This document shows positions 26,506 to 34,058 of a stretch of DNA of 64,000 nucleotides, one piece after another. The translations under genes and the position numbers were made by a program. Each line of letters opens with the position of its first letter. Position 1 is the first letter of the stretch. The notes under the pieces were generated by a model. It saw only the letters and a program-made list of their open reading frames with translations, was not told the origin of the DNA and ran no database searches. Origin of the DNA: Geodermatophilus tzadiensis (GTDB lineage: Bacteria > Actinomycetota > Actinomycetes > Mycobacteriales > Geodermatophilaceae); assembly GCF_003002915.1 (NCBI RefSeq), contig NZ_PVTG01000004.1, positions 62,001 through 126,000 on the forward strand, in the 5' to 3' direction.

Positions 26506-26522
26506 AGGGCCGCAACCGTCCC
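26506..26522. promoter_or_regulatory. Weak DosR-like inverted motif upstream of the Acg gene
   Basis: AGGGCCGCAACCGTCCC has the half-sites of the DosR box (AGGGnC ... GTCCC on this strand) but with a spacer two bases too long. It ends 23 bp before the ATG at 26546. Weak on its own; listed because of the better match before the next gene. Confidence 0.2.
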
Positions 26523-26545
26523 GACCCCGACGACGGAGGCACAGC

Positions 26546-27544
26546 ATGGACCGGCAGGAGTGGACCCGGGTCGTGGAGGCGGCCACCCGCGCGCCGTCGA
26601 TCCACAACACCCAGCCGTGGCTGTTCCGCGCCGACGGCGACCGGCTGACCGTGCGCACCGACCCCTCCCGGGCACTGTCGGCCCTCGACCCCTCGGGCCG
26701 GCAGCGGGTGGTCAGCTGCGGCGTGGCGGTGGAGTTCGCCGTGGTCGCGCTGACCGCCGCCGGCCGCGCCACGGACGTCGACGTGCTGCCCGACCCCGCC
26801 GACCCCGACCTGCTGGCCACGGTGACCGTCACCGGGGACTGGGAGCCCGACGACGAGGACGGCGACCTGGCGCGGGCGATCGGGACGCGGCACACCGAGC
26901 GGGCACCGTTCCTGCCGCGCGCGGTGCCGGCCGGCGTCGTCGACCGGCTGCAGGCGGTGGCCGGCGCGTTCCGGGTGTGGCTCAAGCCGATCAGCGACGC
27001 CGACGAGGAGGTGGCCACGGTGTTCCTGCTCTCCCGCGCCGAGGAGATCGAGCAGGGCGAGCCGGAGTACCTCGCCGAGCTGGAGCGCTGGGTGCGCACC
27101 GACCCCGCCGCGGTCGACGGCATCCCCGTCGGCGCGGTGCCCGGTGAGGACCCGGCCACCCGCCCGTCGAACTGGCTGGTCCGCGACTTCGTCGTCGGCT
27201 CGCGGCCGGCCGGGCGGGTCCCCGGAGGCGACCTCGACGCGCCGCCCCCGGACGTCGAGCGGCCCACCGTCGTGGTGCTCGGCACCGACGGCGACGGCCG
27301 GGCCTCCTGGCTGACCGCGGGGCGGGCGCTGGGCCGGGTGCTGCTCGAGGCCACCGTGGCCGGGCTGGCGGCCTCCCCGCTGACCCAGGCCCTCGACTGG
27401 CCCGCGACCCGCACCCAGCTGCGCTCCCGGCTGTCGTTGGGCGGGCACCCGCAGATGCTGCTGCGGCTGGGCTACCCCTCCGGCGACCGCAGCCCGTCGA
27501 CCAACCGCCGTCCGGTCGAGGAGGTGCTCGACGTCGTCGGCTGA
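26546..27544 (+). CDS. Acg-family FMN-binding nitroreductase-like protein
   Basis: 332 aa. RAPSIHNTQPWLFRADGDRL at the start, RHTERAPFLPRAVP and ASPLTQALDWPATRTQLRSRL near the C-terminus are the hallmarks of the Acg/Rv3131 family, a double nitroreductase fold that binds FMN but lacks classic nitroreductase activity. In Mycobacterium tuberculosis these are DosR-regulon genes induced by hypoxia and nitric oxide. CGGAGG 7 nt before the ATG sets the start. A universal stress protein gene follows after 90 bp, as in DosR-regulated clusters. Confidence 0.88.
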   Translation: MDRQEWTRVVEAATRAPSIHNTQPWLFRADGDRLTVRTDPSRALSALDPSGRQRVVSCGVAVEFAVVALTAAGRATDVDVLPDPADPDLLATVTVTGDWEPDDEDGDLARAIGTRHTERAPFLPRAVPAGVVDRLQAVAGAFRVWLKPISDADEEVATVFLLSRAEEIEQGEPEYLAELERWVRTDPAAVDGIPVGAVPGEDPATRPSNWLVRDFVVGSRPAGRVPGGDLDAPPPDVERPTVVVLGTDGDGRASWLTAGRALGRVLLEATVAGLAASPLTQALDWPATRTQLRSRLSLGGHPQMLLRLGYPSGDRSPSTNRRPVEEVLDVVG

Positions 27545-27552
27545 CCGCGGCG

Positions 27553-27595
27553 GGGACCTCCGGCCCTGCCGTGCGCGGCCGCCGGGGAGTGCACT
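27553..27595 (+). promoter_or_regulatory. Candidate DosR/DevR-like box upstream of the universal stress gene
   Basis: GGGACCTCCGGCCCT (27553-27567) matches the mycobacterial consensus GGGACTTNNGNCCCT at all but one defined position. A second symmetric element, AGTGCACT, lies at 27588-27595. Both are upstream of GTG 27635. No DosR gene is in this window, so regulator identity is inference. Confidence 0.45.
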
Positions 27596-27634
27596 GGTCC
27601 CGACCGGCCCCGCCGGCCGGCGAGGAGGTGCGCC

Positions 27635-28153
27635 GTGGACCCGACGCCACGCAGCGGAGCCGTCGTCGTGGGCGTCGACGGCTCGGCGTGCGCGCGGGAG
27701 GCGCTGACCTGGGCCGCGATCCTGGCCGCGCGTGCGGGGATGCCGCTGACCGTGGTGCGGGCCTGGAGCATCCCGACGGCGCCGCGGCCGGACTGCTGGG
27801 AGCCCGGCTACGTGCCACCGCTCGCGGAGTACGAGCGGGCGGTGTGCCGGGCGATCGCCGACGACCTGGCCGCGGCCGGGGTGCCGCCGGGGGTGCACGT
27901 CGACTGCCGTGCCGAGCACCGGGCGCCGGTCGACGCGCTGCTGGCCGCCGCGGACGGCGCCGACCTGCTCGTCGTCGGCGCCCGCGGCCGGGGCCCGTCG
28001 GTCGGACGCTCCCTGGGGTCGGTGAGCTCCTCGCTGCTCAAGGCGGCGCGGTGCCCGGTGACCGTCGTCCGGTCGGGGACCGCACCGCGGCCGGGGGAGC
28101 GGCCGGAGCGCGTCGAGGTGCCCGGGCCGGACCCGGGCCGTCGGGAGGGATGA
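27635..28153 (+). CDS. Universal stress protein (UspA family)
   Basis: 172 aa, one Usp domain. VVVGVDGSACAREALTWAA opens the fold, and the ATP-binding loop is seen as VVGARGRGPSVGRSLGSVSS with the following CPVTVV strand. A 25-residue charged tail follows. GAGGAGG 6-7 nt before the GTG supports the start. The combination with an upstream Acg gene and the DosR-like box suggests a response to oxygen limitation, nitric oxide or dormancy. Confidence 0.92.
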   Translation: MDPTPRSGAVVVGVDGSACAREALTWAAILAARAGMPLTVVRAWSIPTAPRPDCWEPGYVPPLAEYERAVCRAIADDLAAAGVPPGVHVDCRAEHRAPVDALLAAADGADLLVVGARGRGPSVGRSLGSVSSSLLKAARCPVTVVRSGTAPRPGERPERVEVPGPDPGRREG

Positions 28154-28155
28154 CC

Positions 28156-28512
28156 ATGGACCCGTCGCAGACCCGCCAGGCGTGGGAGATGACGCCGGGT
28201 GAGAAGCTGATGGCGCAGTGGGAGGCGCAGCACGACGTGGCTGCCCGCGGCTCGCGCTGCGACCCCCTCGGCGTGCAGCACCAGCTCAGCCGCGCGCGGG
28301 TGGCCGAGCGGGCGCACGCCCACCCGCACGGCGCGACCGCCTCCCGCGCCGCGTCGGCCCCCGCCGCCCCGCCGACCGCGGCGCCGCCGGAGGTGCCGCC
28401 GGTCGACCCGCCGGCCGACCCGCCGGCGGTGGACTCCCGGCCGCCGGTCCCGCCCGCGCGGGCCCGCCGGCACCCGTGGCTGCACCGCCTGCCGGGCTGG
28501 CGCCGGACCTGA
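28156..28512 (+). CDS. Hypothetical protein with Pro/Ala-rich C-terminal half
   Basis: 118 aa from ATG 28156; GGGAGGG lies 5 nt upstream. A second ATG at 28150 overlaps the usp TGA but has no room for a ribosome site. The first 55 residues are helical and charged (TRQAWEMTPGEKLMAQWEAQ). The rest is a low-complexity Pro/Ala stretch with PPVDPPADPPA repeats and an Arg/Trp-rich end. No family is recognised. It is probably translated with the usp gene. Confidence 0.6.
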   Translation: MDPSQTRQAWEMTPGEKLMAQWEAQHDVAARGSRCDPLGVQHQLSRARVAERAHAHPHGATASRAASAPAAPPTAAPPEVPPVDPPADPPAVDSRPPVPPARARRHPWLHRLPGWRRT

Positions 28513-28542
28513 CCGCCCGCGCCCTGCCGCCCCCGCCCTGCC

Positions 28543-29718
28543 TCACCGGCCGCGCCGGGTCACCGCGCGGCCGCCCACCCGCAGCACGGTGCGCAGCAGG
28601 TGGGCGCGCTGGGCCGCGGGGAGGGCGGCGAACGTCCGCGCCATGGCGGCGGCGACGGCGGCGGGGGAGGAGCCGACGTCGAGGTAGGCCGCCCACGCGC
28701 GCTCGGGCAGGGTGAAGAAGGCGGCGAAGAAGGCGTCGGTGGCCGCGGTGTCCAGCGGCAGCAGCACCTCCAGGCCCAGGCCCAGCAGCCCCGCCGTCGT
28801 CCGGCGGCGGGCCGCGCGCACCGCCGGCCGGGGGTCGCGGCCGGCGGCCAGCGCCGCGGCCACCCGCGGGCCCAGCCGCAGCGAGGAGGCGACGCTGTAG
28901 CCGGTGGCCGGGTGCACCAGCCCGGCCGCCGCGCCCAGCACGGTGCCGCGGCGGCGGGGCGGGGCGTCCAGCGGGATGGCCACCCGCTCGGTCTCCCCGG
29001 CCGGGCGCAGGCCCCGGGCGGCGAGCAGGGCGCCGAGGCGGGCGCGCAGGTCGTCCAGCGGCACCGGCGGGCGGGCGGCCAGCGACGTCGCCTCCAGCAG
29101 CACCGTGCCGTCGTCGAGGGGCAGGCCGTAGAGGAACGCCGGCGGCGCCGCGGGGTCGGCCAGCGCGGCCCAGTCCATGAGCAGCGCCCCGCCCGGCGGC
29201 ACCAGGTCCTCGACCGGGCCGGCCACCACCTCCCCCCAGGCCCGCTGCTGCGCCGTCCCCGGGCCGCCGCCGCGGGCGTCGAGCACCACCCGCGCGGTCA
29301 GCTCGCCGCCGCCGGCCAGGACGGCGACCTCGCCGCCGTCCCCGCCGCCGTCCTGGCCCCGCACCCCGTTCACCCGGCCGGTCACCAGCTCGCCGCCGCC
29401 GGCCGTGAACCGCTCGAGCAGCGCGGCGTGCAGCACGCCGTTGCGCAGCCGGGCGTAGCCCCGGTCCAGCCACCGCTCGCCGCCCGCGGCGGTGCGGACG
29501 ACGGTGGGCGCGTACGTCGCGGCCACCGCGGCCGGGTCCAGGTCGAGTGCCGGGGCGGCCGCCGCCAGCTCGTCGGCCCACAGGCAGTAGGTGGCCGGCC
29601 AGACCCGCGGCGACGGGGCGACCAGCGCGGTGCGCAGCCCGGCCGCCGCGCACGCGGCCGCCGCGGACAGCCCCGCCGGCCCGGCGCCCGCGACCACGAC
29701 GTCGAGGGAGGCGGGCAC
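28543..29718 (-). CDS. Lycopene beta-cyclase family flavoprotein
   Basis: 391 aa from GTG 29718. The FAD-binding start LDVVVAGAGPAGLSAAAACA, then WPATYCLWADEL, LMDWAALAD, FLYGLPLDDGTVLLEATSLA and the later HPATGYSVASSLRLGPRVAAAL match CrtY/CrtL-type lycopene cyclases, which close the beta-ionone rings of carotenoids at the membrane using reduced FAD. No other carotenoid genes are nearby, so the pathway must be encoded elsewhere. A longer upstream frame is antisense to the transporter gene and was rejected. The reading frame is intact. Confidence 0.85.
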   Translation of the reverse strand: MPASLDVVVAGAGPAGLSAAAACAAAGLRTALVAPSPRVWPATYCLWADELAAAAPALDLDPAAVAATYAPTVVRTAAGGERWLDRGYARLRNGVLHAALLERFTAGGGELVTGRVNGVRGQDGGGDGGEVAVLAGGGELTARVVLDARGGGPGTAQQRAWGEVVAGPVEDLVPPGGALLMDWAALADPAAPPAFLYGLPLDDGTVLLEATSLAARPPVPLDDLRARLGALLAARGLRPAGETERVAIPLDAPPRRRGTVLGAAAGLVHPATGYSVASSLRLGPRVAAALAAGRDPRPAVRAARRRTTAGLLGLGLEVLLPLDTAATDAFFAAFFTLPERAWAAYLDVGSSPAAVAAAMARTFAALPAAQRAHLLRTVLRVGGRAVTRRGR

Positions 29719-29771
29719 GACCGCAGCCGACCACACCCCCCGGGGCCGCGCACACCCGGCCCGGGACGCGA

Positions 29772-29807
29772 CGGTGCCCGCCGCCCCCGAGGGGACGACG
29801 GGCACCG
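29772..29807 (-). terminator. Stem-loop after the dicarboxylate transporter
   Basis: Arms CGGTGCCCG (29772-29780) and CGGGCACCG (29799-29807) pair perfectly, with an inner CCCC/GGGG pairing in the loop. It lies 13 nt past the transporter stop on the minus strand and has no U tract. Confidence 0.65.
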
Positions 29808-29819
29808 GCGGGGAGTGCG

Positions 29820-31235
29820 TCAGCGGGTCGAGCCGGCCGCCGCCTGGCGCAGCGCGTCCGCGCCGTCGCGCTGGCCGGGACCGGCGTTGGTGGCCTGCTC
29901 CGGCAGCTCGGCGTCGGACGGGCCGCCGTGGTCGTCGATCATGGTCGCCTCGTCGAACGGGGAGTCGCCGGACAGCGCGGCCGAGAGCTGCTCGCGGTCG
30001 AGCTCCCGGGTCCAGGTGGCGATCAGGACGGTGGCGATGGCGTTGCCCGCGAAGTTGGTCACCGCGCGCGCCTCGGACATGAACCGGTCGATGCCGACGA
30101 TCAGGCCGACGCCGTCCAGCAGGTCCGGACGGTGCGCCGAGAGCCCGCCGGCCAGCGTGGCCAGGCCCGCGCCGGTGACGCCGGCGGCGCCCTTCGAGGC
30201 GATGATCATGAAGACCAGCAGGCCGATCTGCTCGCCCACCGACAGCGGGTCGCCCAGTGCCTCGGCGATGAACAGCGAGGCCATGGTCAGGTAGATCGCG
30301 GTGCCGTCGAGGTTGAAGGAGTACCCCGTCGGCACGACGATGCCCGCGACCGGCGCGCTGACGCCGGCGTGCTCCATCTTCGCGATCAGCCGCGGCAGGG
30401 CGGTCTCCGACGACGAGGTGGAGACGATGAGCAGGAACTCGCGGCCCAGGTACTTCAACAGCGAGAAGACGTTGATCTTCGCCACCAGCCGCAGGATCAG
30501 GCCGAGGATGACGAAGACGAACACCGCGCAGGTGGCGTAGAAGCCCAGCATGATGATCGCCAGGCTCTTCAGCGCGTCGATCCCGGTCTCGCCGACGACG
30601 GCGGCGATCGCGCCGAACGCGCCGATCGGGGCGACCCACATGACCATCGCCAGGATGCGGAAGACCAGCTTCTGGAAGTGGCCGATGCCGCGCAGGATCG
30701 GCTCGCCGGAGCGGCCCATCGCCTGGATCGCGAAGCCGGTGAGCAGGGCGACGAGCAGCGCCTGGAGCACCGAGCCGTCGGTCAGCGCCGACACCAGCGT
30801 GGTCGGGATCAGGCCGAGGATGAAGTCGGTCGTGCCGCCGGACTCCTCGGCCGTGCCGGCCAGCTCGGCACCCGCGCCGCGGAGCTCGTCGGACAGCTGC
30901 AGCCCGTCACCGGGGTGCAGGATGTTGCCGACCACGAGGCCGATCGCCAGGGCGACGGTCGACATGAGCACGAAGTAGCCCAGCGCCAGCCCGCCGATCC
31001 GGCCGACCTTGGCCGCCTGCCGGATGGCGCCGATGCCCAGCACGATCGTGCAGAAGATGACCGGCGCGATCAGCATCTTGATCAGGCCGACGAAGGCCGT
31101 GCCGAGCCACTTGAGGCTCACGGCGAACTCGGGGAACGCGAAGCCGACCACGATGCCGAGGACGACGGCGGCGATCACGGCGATGTAGAGCCAGTGCGTG
31201 CGGTCGCGCTTGCCGGCCGCGGTGCCAGCTGCCAT
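29820..31235 (-). CDS. dctA: C4-dicarboxylate/proton (DAACS) symporter, DctA-like
   Basis: 471 aa from ATG 31235, set by CAGGAG 6 nt upstream. Eight or more membrane helices begin at HWLYIAVIAAVVLGIVVGF. The family signature of the substrate site is clear: STSSSETALPRLIAKME (serine-rich hairpin 1), PTGYSFNLDGTAIYLT, ASKGAAGVTGAG (hairpin 2) and RFMSEARAVTNFAGNAIAT with the transport-site Arg and Asn. It imports succinate, malate or fumarate with protons or sodium. The acidic C-terminal tail is cytosolic. The divergent histidine kinase and response regulator genes probably control it. Confidence 0.93.
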   Translation of the reverse strand: MAAGTAAGKRDRTHWLYIAVIAAVVLGIVVGFAFPEFAVSLKWLGTAFVGLIKMLIAPVIFCTIVLGIGAIRQAAKVGRIGGLALGYFVLMSTVALAIGLVVGNILHPGDGLQLSDELRGAGAELAGTAEESGGTTDFILGLIPTTLVSALTDGSVLQALLVALLTGFAIQAMGRSGEPILRGIGHFQKLVFRILAMVMWVAPIGAFGAIAAVVGETGIDALKSLAIIMLGFYATCAVFVFVILGLILRLVAKINVFSLLKYLGREFLLIVSTSSSETALPRLIAKMEHAGVSAPVAGIVVPTGYSFNLDGTAIYLTMASLFIAEALGDPLSVGEQIGLLVFMIIASKGAAGVTGAGLATLAGGLSAHRPDLLDGVGLIVGIDRFMSEARAVTNFAGNAIATVLIATWTRELDREQLSAALSGDSPFDEATMIDDHGGPSDAELPEQATNAGPGQRDGADALRQAAAGSTR

Positions 31236-31299
31236 GGGAGCTCCTGGGTGGGTGAGGACGGCGCCCGGGGTCCGGGCGGTGGTCGCTCCCAGTGGGCCG

Positions 31300-31340
31300 G
31301 ACGCCGTGACCGGCGTCACGCATGCGTTCATTGCGTTCAC
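31300..31340. promoter_or_regulatory. Palindrome and tandem 9-mers in the dctA/kinase divergent region
   Basis: GACGCC-N6-GGCGTC (31300-31317) overlaps GTGAC-N4-GTCAC (31306-31319). Next comes a tandem repeat of TGCGTTCAY at 31323-31331 and 31332-31340. GACACT (31360-31365) lies 7 nt before GTG 31373, so the tandem 9-mers would sit over the -35 region of a leaderless kinase promoter. Candidate binding sites of the encoded response regulator. Confidence 0.5.
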
Positions 31341-31372
31341 GCCTGCTCGCCCGCGGCGGGACACTGCGGAGC

Positions 31373-33001
31373 GTGTCGATCCTCACCCGCCGGGGGCGGG
31401 TCCGCAGGGGGACGAGCCTGGCGCGCCAGCTGCTGTGGCTGCAGGCGCTCGTCCTGCTCACCGTGGTGACGACGGCGACCGTGGTCGCCTACCTCGACGC
31501 CCGCTCGGCCCTCGAGCGCGCCGCGGAGCAGCGCACGCGGGCCGTGGTCGAGAGCCTGGCCGACTCCCCGCTCGTGGTCGACGCGGTCGCCGCCGGGGAC
31601 GCCACCGCGGTGCTGCAGCCCTTCGTGGAGCAGGTGCGCGCCGACACCGGGCTGTCGTTCATCACCGTGATGGCGCCCGACCGCACCCGCTTCACCCACC
31701 CCGACCCGGCGCAGATCGGCCGCCCGTTCGTCGGCACCGTCGCCCCGGCGCTGGCGGGGGAGACCTTCAGCGAGACCTACACCGGCACCCTCGGCCCGTC
31801 GCTGCGCACCACCGGTCCGGTGTTCGGCGCCGACGGCGACGTCGTCGCGCTGGTGTCGGCCGGCCTCACCGTCGACGTCGTGGGCGCCGACCTCGCGGAC
31901 GCGGTGCCGGGCATCCTCGGCACCGCCGCGGTCACCCTCGCCGTGGGCGCGCTGGGCAGCTGGGCGGTCAGCCGGCGGCTGCGCCGCCAGACCGGCGGCC
32001 TGGACGCGACGACGATGGCGGCGCTGCTCGAGCACCACGAGGCGGTGCTGCACGCCGTCCGCGAGGGGCTGGTGCTGCTCGACCGCGACGGCCGGGTCAC
32101 CCTGGCCAACGACGAGGCCCGCCGGCTGCTCGACCTCGACGGCGACCCGGCCGGCCGCCGGCTCGACGAGCTGGGCCTCCCCGCCGAGCTGGCCGCGGCG
32201 CTGGGGAGCGCCGAGCGCGGCGTCGACGAGGTGCACCTGACCGACACCCGCGTGCTGCTGGTCAACCGCTCGCCCGCGCGCTCCTCCGGCCGCACCGGCT
32301 CGGTGGTCACCCTGCGCGACCACACCGAGCTGCAGGCCCTGACCGGCGAGCGCGACAGCGTGCGGGCCTTCGCCGAGTCGCTGCGCGCCCAGGCGCACGA
32401 GGCGGCCAACCGGCTGCACGCCACCGTCTCGCTGGTGGAGCTGGGCCGCAGCCGGGAGGCGGTGGAGTTCGCCACCGCCCAGCTCGCCGCGGCGCAGGAG
32501 CTCACCGACCGGGTGGTCGGCGCGGTGGATGAGCCGGTGCTGGCGGCGCTGCTGCTCGGCAAGGCCGCCACCGCCGCCGAGCGCGGTGTGCGCCTGGAGG
32601 TCGACCCGGGCACGTCGGTGGGCGTCACCGGCATCCCGGGCGGCGACCTGGTCACCGTCGTGGGCAACCTGCTCGACAACGCCATCGACGCCGCGCTGGC
32701 CGGGGAGCCGCCGCGCGAGGTGCAGGTCGGCGTGTGGGACGACGGCGACTGCCTGGAGGTCCGGGTCGAGGACAGCGGGCCGGGCCTGGCCGAGGAGGAC
32801 GTCGAGCGGGCGTTCCGGCGGGGCTGGTCGACCAAGGCCGACCCCGACGGTGCCCCGGCGGGTCTCGGGCGCGGGCTGGGCCTGGCGCTGGTGCAGCAGG
32901 TGGTGCGGCGCCACGGGGGCACGGTGGGCGTGCGGCCCGGGCCGGGGGCGGAGTTCCGGGTGTCCATCCCGCTGTCGGTGCCGGCGGGGGTGCCGCGGTG
33001 A
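31373..33001 (+). CDS. CitA/DcuS-family sensor histidine kinase
   Basis: 542 aa from GTG 31373, preferred over ATG 31322 because GACACT lies 7 nt upstream and the earlier ATG falls inside a tandem repeat. TM1 is at about 19-41 (QLLWLQALVLLTVVTTATVV), followed by a periplasmic PAS-like sensor (45-175, SFITVMAPDRTRFTHPDP), TM2 (about 180-200) and a cytosolic PAS (220-320). The dimerisation helix has the phospho-acceptor His342 in AQAHEAANRLH, and the ATPase has NLLDNAIDAA, VEDSGPGL and GRGLGLALVQQ. The family senses C4-dicarboxylates or citrate. The usual HEFxN box reads HEAAN here. Confidence 0.9.
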   Translation: MSILTRRGRVRRGTSLARQLLWLQALVLLTVVTTATVVAYLDARSALERAAEQRTRAVVESLADSPLVVDAVAAGDATAVLQPFVEQVRADTGLSFITVMAPDRTRFTHPDPAQIGRPFVGTVAPALAGETFSETYTGTLGPSLRTTGPVFGADGDVVALVSAGLTVDVVGADLADAVPGILGTAAVTLAVGALGSWAVSRRLRRQTGGLDATTMAALLEHHEAVLHAVREGLVLLDRDGRVTLANDEARRLLDLDGDPAGRRLDELGLPAELAAALGSAERGVDEVHLTDTRVLLVNRSPARSSGRTGSVVTLRDHTELQALTGERDSVRAFAESLRAQAHEAANRLHATVSLVELGRSREAVEFATAQLAAAQELTDRVVGAVDEPVLAALLLGKAATAAERGVRLEVDPGTSVGVTGIPGGDLVTVVGNLLDNAIDAALAGEPPREVQVGVWDDGDCLEVRVEDSGPGLAEEDVERAFRRGWSTKADPDGAPAGLGRGLGLALVQQVVRRHGGTVGVRPGPGAEFRVSIPLSVPAGVPR

Positions 33002-33666
33002 TCCGCGTGCTGGTGGTCGAGGACGAGCCGGTGGCCGCCGAGGCGCACCGGGCCTACGTCGACCGCACCGACGGGTTCGCCACCGTCGGCGTCGCCGGTA
33101 CCGGTGCCGCGGCGCTGGCGGCGCTGGGCCGGACCGCCGTCGACCTGGTGCTGCTCGACCTGCACCTGCCCGACGCCTCCGGCCTGGACCTGTGCCGGCG
33201 GATCCGGGCCGCCGGTGCCGACGTCGACGTCCTCGCCGTCACCTCGGCGCGCGAGCTGGCCACGGTGCGGGCGGCCGCGGTGCACGGCGTCGTCGGCTAC
33301 CTGCTCAAGCCGTTCACCTACCCGGCGCTGCGCGACCGGCTGGTGGCCTACGCCGAGTACCGGGCGCAGCTGACCGGTGGGGGCGACGCGGCCGGGCAGG
33401 CCGAGATCGACCGGGTGCTGGGCACCGTCCGCCCGGCGCGGTCGGCGCCGCTGCCCAAGGGCATGGGCCGGGAGACGCTGGACGCGGTCGTCACCGCCGT
33501 CCGGCAGGCGACCGGGGTGTCGGCGGCCGAGACCGCGGAGCTCATCGGCGCCTCGCGGATCACCGCCCGCCGCTACCTGGAGTACCTCGCCGAGGCGGGG
33601 CTGGTCGACCGGGTGCCCCGCTACGGCGGCGCCGGCCGGCCGGAGCTGGAGTACCGCTGGCGGTGA
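32998..33666 (+). CDS. CitB/DcuR-family response regulator
   Basis: 222 aa. The GTG start overlaps the kinase stop (GTGA), so the two are coupled. The receiver domain shows the acidic pair ED at residues 8-9, phospho-acceptor Asp54 (VLLDLHLPDASGL), Thr/Ser in AVTSARE and Lys in LLKPFTYPAL. The C-terminal DNA-binding region (about 150-222) has ATGVSAAETAELIGASRITARRYLEYL, a winged HTH like that of CitB/DcuR. It should activate dctA and possibly its own operon, perhaps at the 9-bp tandem repeats upstream of the kinase. The last 107 nt overlap the convergent ychJ-like gene. Confidence 0.92.
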   Translation: MIRVLVVEDEPVAAEAHRAYVDRTDGFATVGVAGTGAAALAALGRTAVDLVLLDLHLPDASGLDLCRRIRAAGADVDVLAVTSARELATVRAAAVHGVVGYLLKPFTYPALRDRLVAYAEYRAQLTGGGDAAGQAEIDRVLGTVRPARSAPLPKGMGRETLDAVVTAVRQATGVSAAETAELIGASRITARRYLEYLAEAGLVDRVPRYGGAGRPELEYRWR

Positions 33667-34054
33667 GCGGTCGGCCGACCTCGCCGTCGAGGTAGACCCA
33701 GCGGCCCTCGGCCCGGCGGAACCGGCTGCGCTCGGCCTGCAGGTGGTCGGCCCCGCGGGCGCGGGCGTGCGCGCGGAAGGTGACCGTGCCCTCGACGTCG
33801 AACGGCCCGCCGCCGGTGGTGGCCAGCACCTCCAGGCCGGTCCAGCGCACCGCCGGGTCGAGCTCCAGCGACCGCGGCCGGGTAGCCGGGTCCCAGGTGG
33901 CGAGCAGGTAGGCCGGGTCGCCGACGGCGAAGGCGCTGTAGCGCGAGCGCATCAACTGCTCGGCCGTGCCCGCGGTCGCCGTCCCGTCGTGCAGCCGCCC
34001 GCAGCACTCGGCGTAGGTCAGGCCGGTGCCGCAGGGGCAGCGCGTCGGGGGCAC
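33560..34054 (-). CDS. ychJ: YchJ-family protein (SEC-C motif and NTF2-like domain)
   Basis: 164 aa. The N-terminal CPCGTGLTYAECCGRLHDG is a SEC-C-like zinc motif. EQLMRSRYSAFAVGDPAYLLATW opens the NTF2-like YchJ domain, which continues with the WTGLEVLATTGGGPFDVEGTVTF region. Function is unknown; zinc binding is expected. Residues from about 130 on are an Arg/Pro/Gly-rich tail that is encoded antisense to the response regulator's C-terminus and exceeds the usual family length. The gene starts 4 nt after the upstream glucosidase stop, so the two share an operon. Confidence 0.85.
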   Translation of the reverse strand: MPPTRCPCGTGLTYAECCGRLHDGTATAGTAEQLMRSRYSAFAVGDPAYLLATWDPATRPRSLELDPAVRWTGLEVLATTGGGPFDVEGTVTFRAHARARGADHLQAERSRFRRAEGRWVYLDGEVGRPLTASGTPAPAGRRRRSGAPGRPAPPRRGTPGSGGR

Positions 34055-34058
34055 GGGC

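Noticed and set aside
28543..29718. A carotenoid gene cluster
   Set aside because: Only the cyclase is present; neighbours are a stress protein, a hypothetical protein and a dicarboxylate transporter.
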